From the NCBI GenBank assembly GCA_030453005.1, contig JAKDLE010000009.1, positions 1 through 15,267 of the forward strand: DNA of 15,267 nucleotides, in the 5' to 3' direction. How positions within the stretch are numbered: the stretch's first letter is position 1; every line of letters starts with the position of its first letter. The stretch is from Pseudonocardia sp. Its GTDB lineage: Bacteria > Actinomycetota > Actinomycetes > Mycobacteriales > Pseudonocardiaceae. The notes under the pieces are model-generated. The model ran no database searches. It saw only the letters and a program-made list of their open reading frames with translations, and was not told where the DNA came from. Position numbers and translations under genes: made by a program. This document shows, piece after piece, positions 1 to 6,241 of the stretch.

Positions 1-41
1 GTGACCTGTTCACCGTTGAGGTGGAAAGTTTGGGTAGGCAT
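1..41 (-). CDS. Molybdenum hydroxylase 2Fe-2S small subunit (IorA-like), N-terminal fragment cut by window edge
   Basis: The first 13 codons are visible and read MPTQTFHLNGEQV, the last partial codon continuing past the edge. A short beta strand followed by LNGxxV is how the plant-ferredoxin-like domain of isoquinoline 1-oxidoreductase alpha and related CoxS-type subunits begins. The ATG lies 10 nt after the stop of the large subunit, with GGAG at 48-51 as its ribosome site, so the two genes are co-transcribed and probably translationally coupled. Known role in the family: carries two 2Fe-2S clusters that pass electrons from the molybdenum site of the large subunit to an acceptor. The cysteine motifs lie outside the window, so the call rests on the N-terminal pattern and the position next to the partner gene. 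Confidence 0.72.
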   Translation of the reverse strand, partial: MPTQTFHLNGEQV

Positions 42-51
42 GTCAGGCTCC

Positions 52-2442
52 TCAGCGGGTGAACTCGAGGCCGTTGGTCGGCGACTGCGGGATCGGCGGG
101 GACGTCGGGTACTGCGTGAACCCCTCCGGGAACGGCTCCTTGTGCAGGAGCGGGGTGTACTCCGGCTCCTTCCCGGTCGCCCGCCGGTGGGCGTTCACGA
201 CCGCCGACATGGCGGCGGCTACCCCGGCCTCGCCTGCACCGCCCGGCTCGGGGTACTCCGAGTCCTCGATGGCGATGATGTTCATCTCGGGCGGGGTGTT
301 CCACTGCCGGGTGTAGAAGTAGTTGTCCCAGCTCGCCTCGACGAAGGACCCGTTCTCCAGATGCAGGCCCGCGGTCAGGGCGTTGGCGATGCCGTCGTTG
401 ATCCCGCCCATCATCTGCGCCTTGTACCCGAGTGGGTTGAGCAGCAGCCCGGGGTCGCCGACAAAGGTGGCCTTGGTGACGCGCGGTCCGGTGCGGGCGG
501 AGCGGATCTTCCGGTTCACGGTCTCGGGCCGGGCGTCGATCTCGACGATGCAGGCCATGATGGCCTTGTACTCCTGGTGGAAGCCGATGCCCTGAGCGGT
601 GCCGGGCTCCATCTTCTTGCCCCAGTCGGCCTCCTCGGCGCACCGGTCGAGGACCTTCTTCGCGCGCTCCGTCTTGATGAACTCGGCCCGGAACTCATAC
701 GGGTCCCGGCCCAGCCGCTCGGCGATCCGGTCGATCATCACCTCGCGGGCGGTGCACGTGTCCGGACCGTAGACGTTGCGGGTCGAGCCGGTGTTGAAGC
801 CGTAGTTGACCTCGTTGAGGAACCGGGTGTTGACGCCGAAGTTGTAGGGCGTGAGCACCGAGATCTCGAAGAAGGTCGCGGACACCCCGAGGTTGCCCTC
901 CGGGGCCTTGATCAGCTGCGACGAGAGCACGTCGGTCAGCCCCTCGTCGACCTCCATGTTCACGCCGGTGTACCGGAGCTCGAAGCTCGCCACCGCGTCG
1001 TCGGTGAGCACGGCGCGGATCCGCGTGGTGCACAGCGGCTTGACCCGGCCCTGCCGGCAGTCGTTGGCGCGGTCCCACATCAGCTTCACCGGCTTGCCGA
1101 TGGCCTTCGCGGCCTCGGCCGCCTCCTGGACGTGGTCGTTGAACAGCCTGCGGCCGAACGAGCCACCGCCTGGGGTGACGTGGAACGTGACGTCGTTCTG
1201 CGCGATGCCGAGCTTCTGGGAGACGATCTTCTGGCCGGAGATCGGGCTCTTCGCGGGAGCCCAGACCTCGGCCTTGCTGCCGGAGAAGACGACGGTCGCG
1301 CAGTTCGTCTCCAGCGCGGACCCGTTGCGGCTGTAGTGGACGAACTCCTGCTCGATGGTCTTGCCGGGCACCGCGGGGATGGCCAGCGGCAGCTCCGCGG
1401 CGCGCAGCTCCGCCACGATGTCGTCGTCGTTCTTTCCGGCGACGGTGCCCGGCTCCCAGTTCACCTCCAGCGCACGTACGGCGTCGATGCACTGGCCGAA
1501 CGTCCTCGCCCGGACGGCGATGCCGTTGCCGATCGGCTCGACGTCGGTGACGCCGGGCATGGTCCGGACCTCGTCGATGTTCGACGGCATGTTCGAGGCC
1601 TGGCCGACGGGGAAGCCGTTCAGGTCGGGCGCCCGACAGATCACCGTGGGCAGCGCGTCCGGGACCGGGATGTCCATGGCGAACTGCTTCTGGCCGGTGA
1701 CGATGGCCCGCGCGTCGTCCTTGATCCGGGACTTGCCGAGGACGGTGAACTCCTCGCGCGACTTCAGGACCACCTCGACCGGCGTGGTGACCGGGACGGC
1801 CGCCAACTTGCTCAGCTCGCCGAAGCCGATCGACCGGCCTGCCGTGTCGGTGAACGCGAGGCCCGCGGACTGGAGCAGCCGCCGCTCCCCGCCCAGCGCC
1901 TCCGCGGCCGCGTCCAGCAGCGCGCCTCTGGCGATCGCGGCCGCGACCCGGACCGGGGTGTACAGGGAGAACGACGAGCTGGACCCGCCGGTGAGCTGGT
2001 TGAACATCAGCTCCGGGCGGGCGTCCGCCAGCGTGACGTCGACATCGCTCGGGTCGATGTCCATCTCCTCGGCGATGATCATCGCGAAGGACGTGAGGAT
2101 GCCCTGGCCGTTGTCCGAGCGCGGCAGCCGGAAAGACGGCCGGCCGTTCTCGCCGATCTCGACCCTGAGGAGGGGGTTGGTCGGGCGGCAGGCGTCCCGG
2201 TAGGCGTCGACGAACTCGTAGTACTCGGGGGTCTGGGGCGGCGACGGGATCGGCCTGGAGGAGGCGGCGTATGCCTCGGGAGCATCCCAGATCGCCTGCC
2301 GGCCCATCTCCGCGGCGACGACGAGCGTCGGCGCGGCGACCAGATAGCCGAGGAAGCGCCGGCGATTGACCGAGCTGAGCCCGGTGCCGGAGTCGTTGCG
2401 CGGGTCGTGTTGCGTGGTGGTGCCTGCGCGATGAGCGGGCAT
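52..2442 (-). CDS. Tat-exported molybdopterin-dependent hydroxylase large subunit (isoquinoline 1-oxidoreductase beta / aldehyde dehydrogenase type)
   Basis: 796 aa, the usual length for the IorB-type branch of the xanthine dehydrogenase family. A twin-arginine signal is visible at about residues 26-46 (NRRRFLG, then a hydrophobic stretch), so the enzyme is exported folded with its cofactor. Molybdopterin-cytosine-dinucleotide contacts fit TGGSSSSFS at 151-159 and GGGSFGRR at 425-432. The catalytic base is expected at Glu738 in GGAGEAG. Family reaction: hydroxylation of an N-heterocycle or aldehyde with water as oxygen donor; the substrate cannot be read from sequence. The start is fixed by AGGAGAGG at 2449-2456, 6 nt before the ATG. 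The small-subunit gene follows at once. Two 13-bp palindromes lie 45 and 77 nt upstream. No haem-binding CXXCH motif is seen in this chain. Confidence 0.93.
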   Translation of the reverse strand: MPAHRAGTTTQHDPRNDSGTGLSSVNRRRFLGYLVAAPTLVVAAEMGRQAIWDAPEAYAASSRPIPSPPQTPEYYEFVDAYRDACRPTNPLLRVEIGENGRPSFRLPRSDNGQGILTSFAMIIAEEMDIDPSDVDVTLADARPELMFNQLTGGSSSSFSLYTPVRVAAAIARGALLDAAAEALGGERRLLQSAGLAFTDTAGRSIGFGELSKLAAVPVTTPVEVVLKSREEFTVLGKSRIKDDARAIVTGQKQFAMDIPVPDALPTVICRAPDLNGFPVGQASNMPSNIDEVRTMPGVTDVEPIGNGIAVRARTFGQCIDAVRALEVNWEPGTVAGKNDDDIVAELRAAELPLAIPAVPGKTIEQEFVHYSRNGSALETNCATVVFSGSKAEVWAPAKSPISGQKIVSQKLGIAQNDVTFHVTPGGGSFGRRLFNDHVQEAAEAAKAIGKPVKLMWDRANDCRQGRVKPLCTTRIRAVLTDDAVASFELRYTGVNMEVDEGLTDVLSSQLIKAPEGNLGVSATFFEISVLTPYNFGVNTRFLNEVNYGFNTGSTRNVYGPDTCTAREVMIDRIAERLGRDPYEFRAEFIKTERAKKVLDRCAEEADWGKKMEPGTAQGIGFHQEYKAIMACIVEIDARPETVNRKIRSARTGPRVTKATFVGDPGLLLNPLGYKAQMMGGINDGIANALTAGLHLENGSFVEASWDNYFYTRQWNTPPEMNIIAIEDSEYPEPGGAGEAGVAAAMSAVVNAHRRATGKEPEYTPLLHKEPFPEGFTQYPTSPPIPQSPTNGLEFTR

Positions 2443-2486
2443 CGTCGTCCTCTCCTGTACGGTTCCCGGCCGAGTGCGAGGGGGAG

Positions 2487-2531
2487 CGAACCCGGTTCGA
2501 GACTGCTGGAGCGAGTAACGAAGCCGGTTCG
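2487..2531. promoter_or_regulatory. Tandem 13-bp palindromes, candidate operator of the molybdenum hydroxylase operon
   Basis: CGAACCCGGTTCG (2487-2499) is a perfect inverted repeat around one central base. CGAAGCCGGTTCG (2519-2531) is the same site with one change. The centres are 32 bp apart, about three helical turns, so two bound dimers would sit on the same face. The inner site ends 45 nt before the hydroxylase ATG, within the expected promoter/leader. The shape suits a dimeric repressor or activator such as TetR, GntR or LysR types; no regulator gene is adjacent, so the protein is unknown. I could not assign a convincing -35/-10 pair. Confidence 0.55.
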
Positions 2532-2735
2532 ACAGCGATACGGAAGGGGGAGGCAGGACGCTGCCGTCGGACGCCGACTATTTGGGAGCGAAAAGCAGCC
2601 GACCTGCGGTTCTAAGGGGAGGCTTACCATCAAGTGCTGAGGTAGCAGCGCTTGTGATCCGCATCTGCGGAATTGGCAACGGTGGCGCGATTACCCCATT
2701 CGGGGGTGGTCCGGTAGCAACTTTCGCTCGCGTCG

Positions 2736-2770
2736 CCTGGTGAGCGGCGGTCGCGACCGCTCCCACCAGG
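2736..2770. terminator. Strong hairpin downstream of the methyltransferase
   Basis: CCTGGTG (2736-2742) pairs with CACCAGG (2764-2770) and AGCGG (2743-2747) with CCGCT (2757-2761), a 12-bp stem with a 2-nt bulge and a 9-nt loop. The loop side also contains the perfect 14-bp palindrome GCGGTCGCGACCGC (2747-2760). On the minus strand it lies about 150 nt after the methyltransferase stop and before the hydroxylase operon, a natural place for a terminator. There is no U-tract, which is common for actinobacterial terminators but leaves the function open. Confidence 0.4.
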
Positions 2771-2922
2771 GAACGGGCCATGGCTCGGCTCACCGCGATC
2801 GCGAAGGCCACCCGGTTGCCAGGCGGGGTGCGGCCCCGCGCCTGCGGAAGCGCTGTTTCGGGCCACAGCCCAGGTCCGAGGCAACACCGAGTCCTGGCAG
2901 CCGTTCCTCCTTAAGGACTGTC

Positions 2923-3594
2923 TCAGCGCCGCCTGCGCGCGCGCAGCACGAGGTCATAGGCGTGGTGCGCGCCGGCTCCGCCGCCGGGTGCGATGCGTGG
3001 CCGCTGCTCGTCCAGCTCCACCTCCCAGTCGTCGTCGAGCAGCACGGCGACCATCGACGGCCAGACGTAGTCGGCTGGGTCGAAGTCGCCTGGGTCGAAA
3101 TCGCTGTCGTGGCCCTGCTGGGCGTCCATCCCGGCGTGGTGGACGAGCAGCAGCACCCCGTCGGGCGCGACGGCCGCGAGCAGCGCCCGTTCGGCCGCCG
3201 CATCGGGGGTTCGCAGCAGGGCCGGGTACTGCGCGGAGACCAGGCCGAAGGACGCAGGCAGGAGCTCCGCCTCCGCCAGTCCGGCGTGCACCCAGCGGAC
3301 GGTGACGCCGGCGTCGCGCGCGTGGCCGATCGCGCGCTCCAGTGCCACGCCCGAGACCTCCAGCGCGGTCACGTCCCAGCCGCGGCCCGCGAGCCAGACG
3401 GCGTCCGCGCCCTCGCCGCAGCCGACGTCGAGTACCCGCCCAGGCGTGAGCCCGGCGACCTCGGCGACGAGCGCACCGTTGGGCCGCCCGCTCCACAGCT
3501 GCTCCCGGTCGGCGTACCGCCGGTCCCATTCCGCCTGCACCACGGGGTCTCCGATGTACGCGCGGACAAGTTTACGAGCGTTGTCGTCGGTCAT
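2923..3594 (-). CDS. Class I SAM-dependent methyltransferase
   Basis: 223 aa from the chosen start. The Rossmann-type SAM fold is shown by motif I, VLDVGCGEG at 54-62, followed by Glu79 in TALEVSGVAL, the acidic residue that holds the ribose hydroxyls, then a predicted motif III strand around VLLLVHH. The N-terminal pattern (EWDRRYADREQLWSGRPN) is typical of small stand-alone methyltransferases related to the thiopurine/tellurite-resistance and UbiE-like group, which act on small molecules. The substrate cannot be named. An upstream in-frame ATG at 3651 exists, but it lies inside the 3631-3660 hairpin; the ATG at 3594 gives the normal family N-terminus MTDDNARKL and has a G-rich ribosome site about 10 nt before it. 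No operon partner is present. Confidence 0.88.
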   Translation of the reverse strand: MTDDNARKLVRAYIGDPVVQAEWDRRYADREQLWSGRPNGALVAEVAGLTPGRVLDVGCGEGADAVWLAGRGWDVTALEVSGVALERAIGHARDAGVTVRWVHAGLAEAELLPASFGLVSAQYPALLRTPDAAAERALLAAVAPDGVLLLVHHAGMDAQQGHDSDFDPGDFDPADYVWPSMVAVLLDDDWEVELDEQRPRIAPGGGAGAHHAYDLVLRARRRR

Positions 3595-3630
3595 CGGCTC
3601 AGCGTCACCCCCCGGGTCCGGTCGCCTCAA

Positions 3631-3660
3631 CTCCCGTTGCCGTTCCGGCAACGGCGGGAG
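3631..3660. promoter_or_regulatory. 12-bp hairpin in the methyltransferase leader
   Basis: CTCCCGTTGCCG (3631-3642), loop TTC, then CGGCAA (3646-3651) and, after a 3-nt bulge, CGGGAG (3655-3660). All twelve left-arm bases pair. It ends 37 nt upstream of the methyltransferase ATG on the minus strand, so it would fold in the mRNA leader or act as a DNA site. It could equally be a terminator-like structure for transcription coming from the transposase remnant. Confidence 0.45.
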
Positions 3661-3718
3661 AGCCAGGGTCCTGTGCGCCGATCTGCGACTCTCGACCAGC
3701 CGAGGGCGTCATCCGCCA

Positions 3719-4212
3719 ACGCGATCGCTCCAGAGGATACCCTGATCAAGATCTCCTCGGTGCCCACCGACATCCACGGGGTATCCGGTCGGGCCATACT
3801 GGAGGGGTTGATCGCCGGGCAACGCAGCCCCACTATGCTCGCCGAGCTGGCCAAGGGCCGGGCCTGGTCCCGGCGTGCGGACCTGCGCGAGGCGACAGAT
3901 GCCATCGCCGGTGGCGCCGCCGGTGTCGATGACGATCGGTCGGCGTCGACCGCGGCCAGCTACGCCCGGGCGGCGCAACGGCCGTGCGCGACCCCCGGCG
4001 GCGGTCCGGACTCCCGCGCCGTCATCGGCGAGATCGGGCTGGACACGAGTGTGTTCGGCACCCACCAGCGCCTATGCTCCTGAGCGAGGGTGGCAACGCG
4101 CACCGTGCAGTCCGGGCGCAAGACCGGCCGCGCCCGCCGCACCAACCACCTCACCCGCCAGCTCCAGGCCCTGGGCTACCAGGTCCAGCTCACCCCGACC
4201 ACAGTCGTCTGA
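3719..4212 (+). pseudogene. IS110-family transposase remnant
   Basis: One frame carries scattered pieces of an IS110/IS116/IS902 transposase. EDTLIKISSVPTDIHGVSGR and AILEGLIAGQRSP at about 3732-3830 match the region after the DEDD catalytic domain. PGGGPDSRAVIGEIGLDTS at about 3990-4050 is the C-terminal helix-hairpin-helix segment (PGxGP...AEIGLDM). A TGA at 4081-4083 sits exactly where the family has Trp (LVSWAR). The same frame then continues ARVATRTVQSGRKTGRA and ends with NHLTRQLQALGYQVQLTP and a stop at 4210-4212, the usual family C-terminus. The N-terminal catalytic third is missing and at least two internal deletions are needed (near 3890 and 4140). It cannot be active. No clear element ends or target duplication were seen. 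Confidence 0.82.
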
Positions 4213-4257
4213 CTCACCTCCCAGCGGGATCACCCACGGCGGCCCGCCAGCCCGTTC

Positions 4258-4287
4258 CCGGCTCAGCATCACCACCCGCTGAGCCGG
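4258..4287. repeat. 10-bp-stem inverted repeat between two broken genes
   Basis: The left arm 4258-4267 (CCGGCTCAGC) pairs perfectly with 4278-4287 (GCTGAGCCGG) around a 10-nt loop. It lies 46 nt after the end of the transposase remnant and just before the glyoxalase fragment. It could be a terminator of the dead element, part of its subterminal structure, or a leftover of the gene it entered. Confidence 0.5.
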
Positions 4288-4320
4288 TGATCCCGTCCGC
4301 CCGTCCCCGATCTGTTTTCC

Positions 4321-4568
4321 GGTCAGGTCCGGGCCGGTGCGCAGGTCATCTGGCTGCACCCGGTCGCCGAGGACCACTGCTCACCGCTGCGCATCGGTGC
4401 GGCCACCGGCATGACGGTCGTCGTGGTGTGGACGACGTCGACGCCCACCGTGAACGCAGCGTCGCAGCAGGCGCCGAGATCGTGGAGGCGCCGGCTGACC
4501 AGGACTACGGCGTACGTGAGTACGGAGTCAAGGACCTCGAAGGCCATTTCTGGGCCTGGGGTGGACGC
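4321..4568 (+). pseudogene. Glyoxalase/VOC-family protein, frameshifted C-terminal fragment
   Basis: Two frames together give one continuous VOC-type sequence. The first reads QVIWLHPVAEDHCSP and then IGAATGMTVVVV up to about 4425. A shift of one missing (or two extra) bases at GTGGTGTGG moves to the frame that reads DDVDAHRERSVAAGAEI, then DQDYGVREYGVKDLEGHFWA and WG, ending near 4562. VxVDDVDAHxxRAxAAGAEI and DLEGHxW, with a metal-site Glu in LEGH, are hallmarks of the glyoxalase/bleomycin-resistance fold. The N-terminal half is absent and the 5' boundary abuts the transposase remnant, so insertion and deletion probably destroyed the gene. No start codon or ribosome site is plausible. Confidence 0.78.
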
Positions 4569-4649
4569 GGGACGCCAGGTCGGCCACCAGCGACTCGAAA
4601 GCCCTCGGCCGACCATGTGGGGTGCCCGAGGCGTCAGTGCCGAAGGTGT

Positions 4650-5045
4650 CTATCCCAGTACGCCGGCGCCGACCAGGAGGGTGGCCGCGTCCCAGTAGAC
4701 CCGCTCCTCTTTGATCAGATCACCCTCCATGTCGCAGACGCTGACTCCCAGCAGGTTGAGGGCCTCGTTGTTCGCTGGCCAACCGGGGGCGTCCTTGACG
4801 TGGGTGCCCAGGAGGACCCACTCGACGGTGACGGTCCCGTTGTTCCCCTCGCTCACCTTGCGGACCTCGACCTTCTCACCGTCGAGGACGTCGATCAGCC
4901 CCTGCACGTTGGCGATGATCTCGTCCCGGCCCCGGCACACGACGTCGCCGGCGATCACGTGGCGCACCCCGTCCTCGGTGTACATCCCGGCGATGGCCCT
5001 GCTGTCCTGCGAGCTCCACGTTCCCCCGACGTCCGGCACACCCAT
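4650..5045 (-). CDS. SnoaL-like / NTF2-fold protein
   Basis: 131 aa, the size of a single NTF2-like cone domain. The order of features fits: an N-terminal helix (SSQDSRAIAGMYTEDGVRH), a short helix (GRDEIIANVQGLIDVL), then beta strands TVTVEWVLLGTH, the C-terminal GVSVCDMEGDLIKEE and RVYWDAATLL. The YWD near the end is typical of SnoaL and limonene-epoxide-hydrolase-like proteins. Known members are small-molecule cyclases, hydrolases or isomerases, but many have no known activity, so no reaction is assigned. The start is fixed by AAGGGAG 8 nt before the ATG at 5045; a longer frame to 5120 lacks a ribosome site. It is transcribed alone and divergently from the alpha/beta hydrolase. Confidence 0.82.
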   Translation of the reverse strand: MGVPDVGGTWSSQDSRAIAGMYTEDGVRHVIAGDVVCRGRDEIIANVQGLIDVLDGEKVEVRKVSEGNNGTVTVEWVLLGTHVKDAPGWPANNEALNLLGVSVCDMEGDLIKEERVYWDAATLLVGAGVLG

Positions 5046-5221
5046 GATGCGTCTCCCTTCTCGACCGTCTGCCCCGCGAGCGGCACCTTGCCCACCTAAC
5101 CAGCGCGGGCTACCCGGCAACAGTGCCGTGGGCTAGCGATCGTGCGCCGCTTTGGGCCGGGCCGGGGCCGATGTCGTGACCCAGTCGGTTCGGGCGGCCG
5201 CCATCGGTCCTCACGGCGAGC

Positions 5222-5234
5222 AGCTAGTCTAGCT
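5222..5234. promoter_or_regulatory. 13-bp palindrome in the divergent SnoaL/hydrolase spacer
   Basis: AGCTAGTCTAGCT is a perfect inverted repeat around one central T and contains two CTAG tetramers, which are rare in most bacterial genomes. It lies 177 nt from the SnoaL-like start and 100 nt from the hydrolase start in a 289-nt divergent spacer, so it could control either. A weaker hairpin (CCCGGCA with TGCCGTGG, 5113-5131) lies closer to the SnoaL-like gene. No gene was found in the spacer. Confidence 0.35.
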
Positions 5235-5334
5235 CCAGTCAAGAGATCGGCTGAGTCAGAGCGGATCGAGCCGCCCACGCATCTGTGAAGCGCATCGTCA
5301 TGAGCATCAGGGCCGAGGCCGGGTAAGCGGGGGT

Positions 5335-6201
5335 GTGGCGAGGACAGGGAAGCGCGACGGCAAGGGTGCACCGACCGGCTTCAGCAGCCGATGGCGGACG
5401 GTCGGTGCGCTGCGCCTGCACGCTCTGCGCGCAGACGGGCCCGAGTCGGCGCCACCGGTCGTCCTGCTGCCCGGCCTGGTCACGGCGAGCCGCTCGATGG
5501 TCCCGCTGGCGCGGGCGCTGACTCGTCACGGGCTGCGGCCGTGGATGCTCGATCCCGCCGGGTTCGGCTACAGCGACAAGCCCCCGCGCGCTCTGGCGAT
5601 CAGTGAGCAGGCCGATGTCGTGGCGGAGTGGCTGCGCGCCGAGGGGCTGGTGCCGGCCCCCCTGCTCGGCAACTCGGTCGGCTCGCAACTCGCCGCAGCG
5701 GTGGCGGCCCGTCACGCAGGCATCGCGAGCCGGCTCGTGGTGCTCTCCCCGACGCTGCGCCCCGCCCTGCGACGCCCGTTGGCGTGGGTGCGGCTCCTGC
5801 CCCGCCCGACCGGTCCCCGCGACCGGCCGGGTGGGCGCAGACGGGTCCGGATGTTGGCCGGGGTGCACGACCGGCTGGGCGACGAGCCGTCGCTGCGGGT
5901 CCTCAATGCCGTCTCGTACACCTTCTGCAGCGTCCCGCGCGCGCTGAGTACGGCGCGGTTCGCCGTGCAGGAGGAGATGGAGCGGAGGCTGGGGCGGATC
6001 TCCGCTCCCACGCTGGTCGTCCGAACCGGCCGTGACCCCTTCTCCTCGTCGCGCTGGGCGCGACAGCTCGTCGAGCTGCTCCCCGACGGGCGGATGGTCC
6101 GCCTGGACGGCCGCAGCCACACCGCCTTCTACCTGGCGGCGGACGAGGTGGCCGAGGTCGTCGGGCCGTTCCTCGCCGCGGCGCGGGCACACCCGGCGTG
6201 A
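5335..6201 (+). CDS. Alpha/beta-fold hydrolase
   Basis: 288 aa. The catalytic triad is complete: nucleophile Ser114 in GNSVG (the elbow, usually GxSxG), acid Asp234 in RTGRDPF and His262 in GRSHTAF. The oxyanion-hole loop is VVLLPGLVTAS at about 42-52. A variable cap lies at about 142-215 and is rich in Arg and Pro. The family cleaves esters, epoxides, C-C bonds or amides; the substrate is not readable. The GTG at 5335 is the first start after an in-frame stop at 5230-5232 and has a G-rich site just before it. The next gene starts 40 nt after its stop, so the two are probably one transcript. There is no signal peptide, so it is cytoplasmic. Confidence 0.88.
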   Translation: MARTGKRDGKGAPTGFSSRWRTVGALRLHALRADGPESAPPVVLLPGLVTASRSMVPLARALTRHGLRPWMLDPAGFGYSDKPPRALAISEQADVVAEWLRAEGLVPAPLLGNSVGSQLAAAVAARHAGIASRLVVLSPTLRPALRRPLAWVRLLPRPTGPRDRPGGRRRVRMLAGVHDRLGDEPSLRVLNAVSYTFCSVPRALSTARFAVQEEMERRLGRISAPTLVVRTGRDPFSSSRWARQLVELLPDGRMVRLDGRSHTAFYLAADEVAEVVGPFLAAARAHPA

Positions 6202-6241
6202 CCGCTCGAATCCGGATCAGTGATGAGAAGAGGTGGACGTG

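Larger units (their letters stand above)
2443..2922. other. Gene-free stretch between hydroxylase operon and methyltransferase
   Basis: No frame here reads like a protein: the open frames on both strands are Arg/Ser/Pro-rich, lack ribosome sites and resemble no family I know. The stretch holds the tandem palindromes, a 13-bp inverted repeat GTCGGACGCCGAC at 2566-2578, a 14-bp inverted repeat TCCGCATCTGCGGA at 2658-2671 and the strong hairpin at 2736-2770. Its base composition is somewhat less GC-biased around 2580-2720 than the genes on either side. Confidence 0.6.

Noticed and set aside
1..2640. 879-codon open frame on the plus strand
   Set aside because: It is antisense to the molybdenum hydroxylase subunit, whose motifs, Tat signal and ribosome site are clear. 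The plus-strand translation is Gly/Arg/Val/Asp-rich with no family pattern, a GC-bias artefact.
2578..2887. Two small minus-strand open frames (77 and 85 codons) in the gene-free stretch
   Set aside because: They overlap each other, have no ribosome site or known pattern and have atypical composition.
2740..4083. 447-codon plus-strand frame ending at the TGA at 4083
   Set aside because: Its first two thirds are antisense to the methyltransferase. Only the last part, from about 3719, is real, as transposase remnant.
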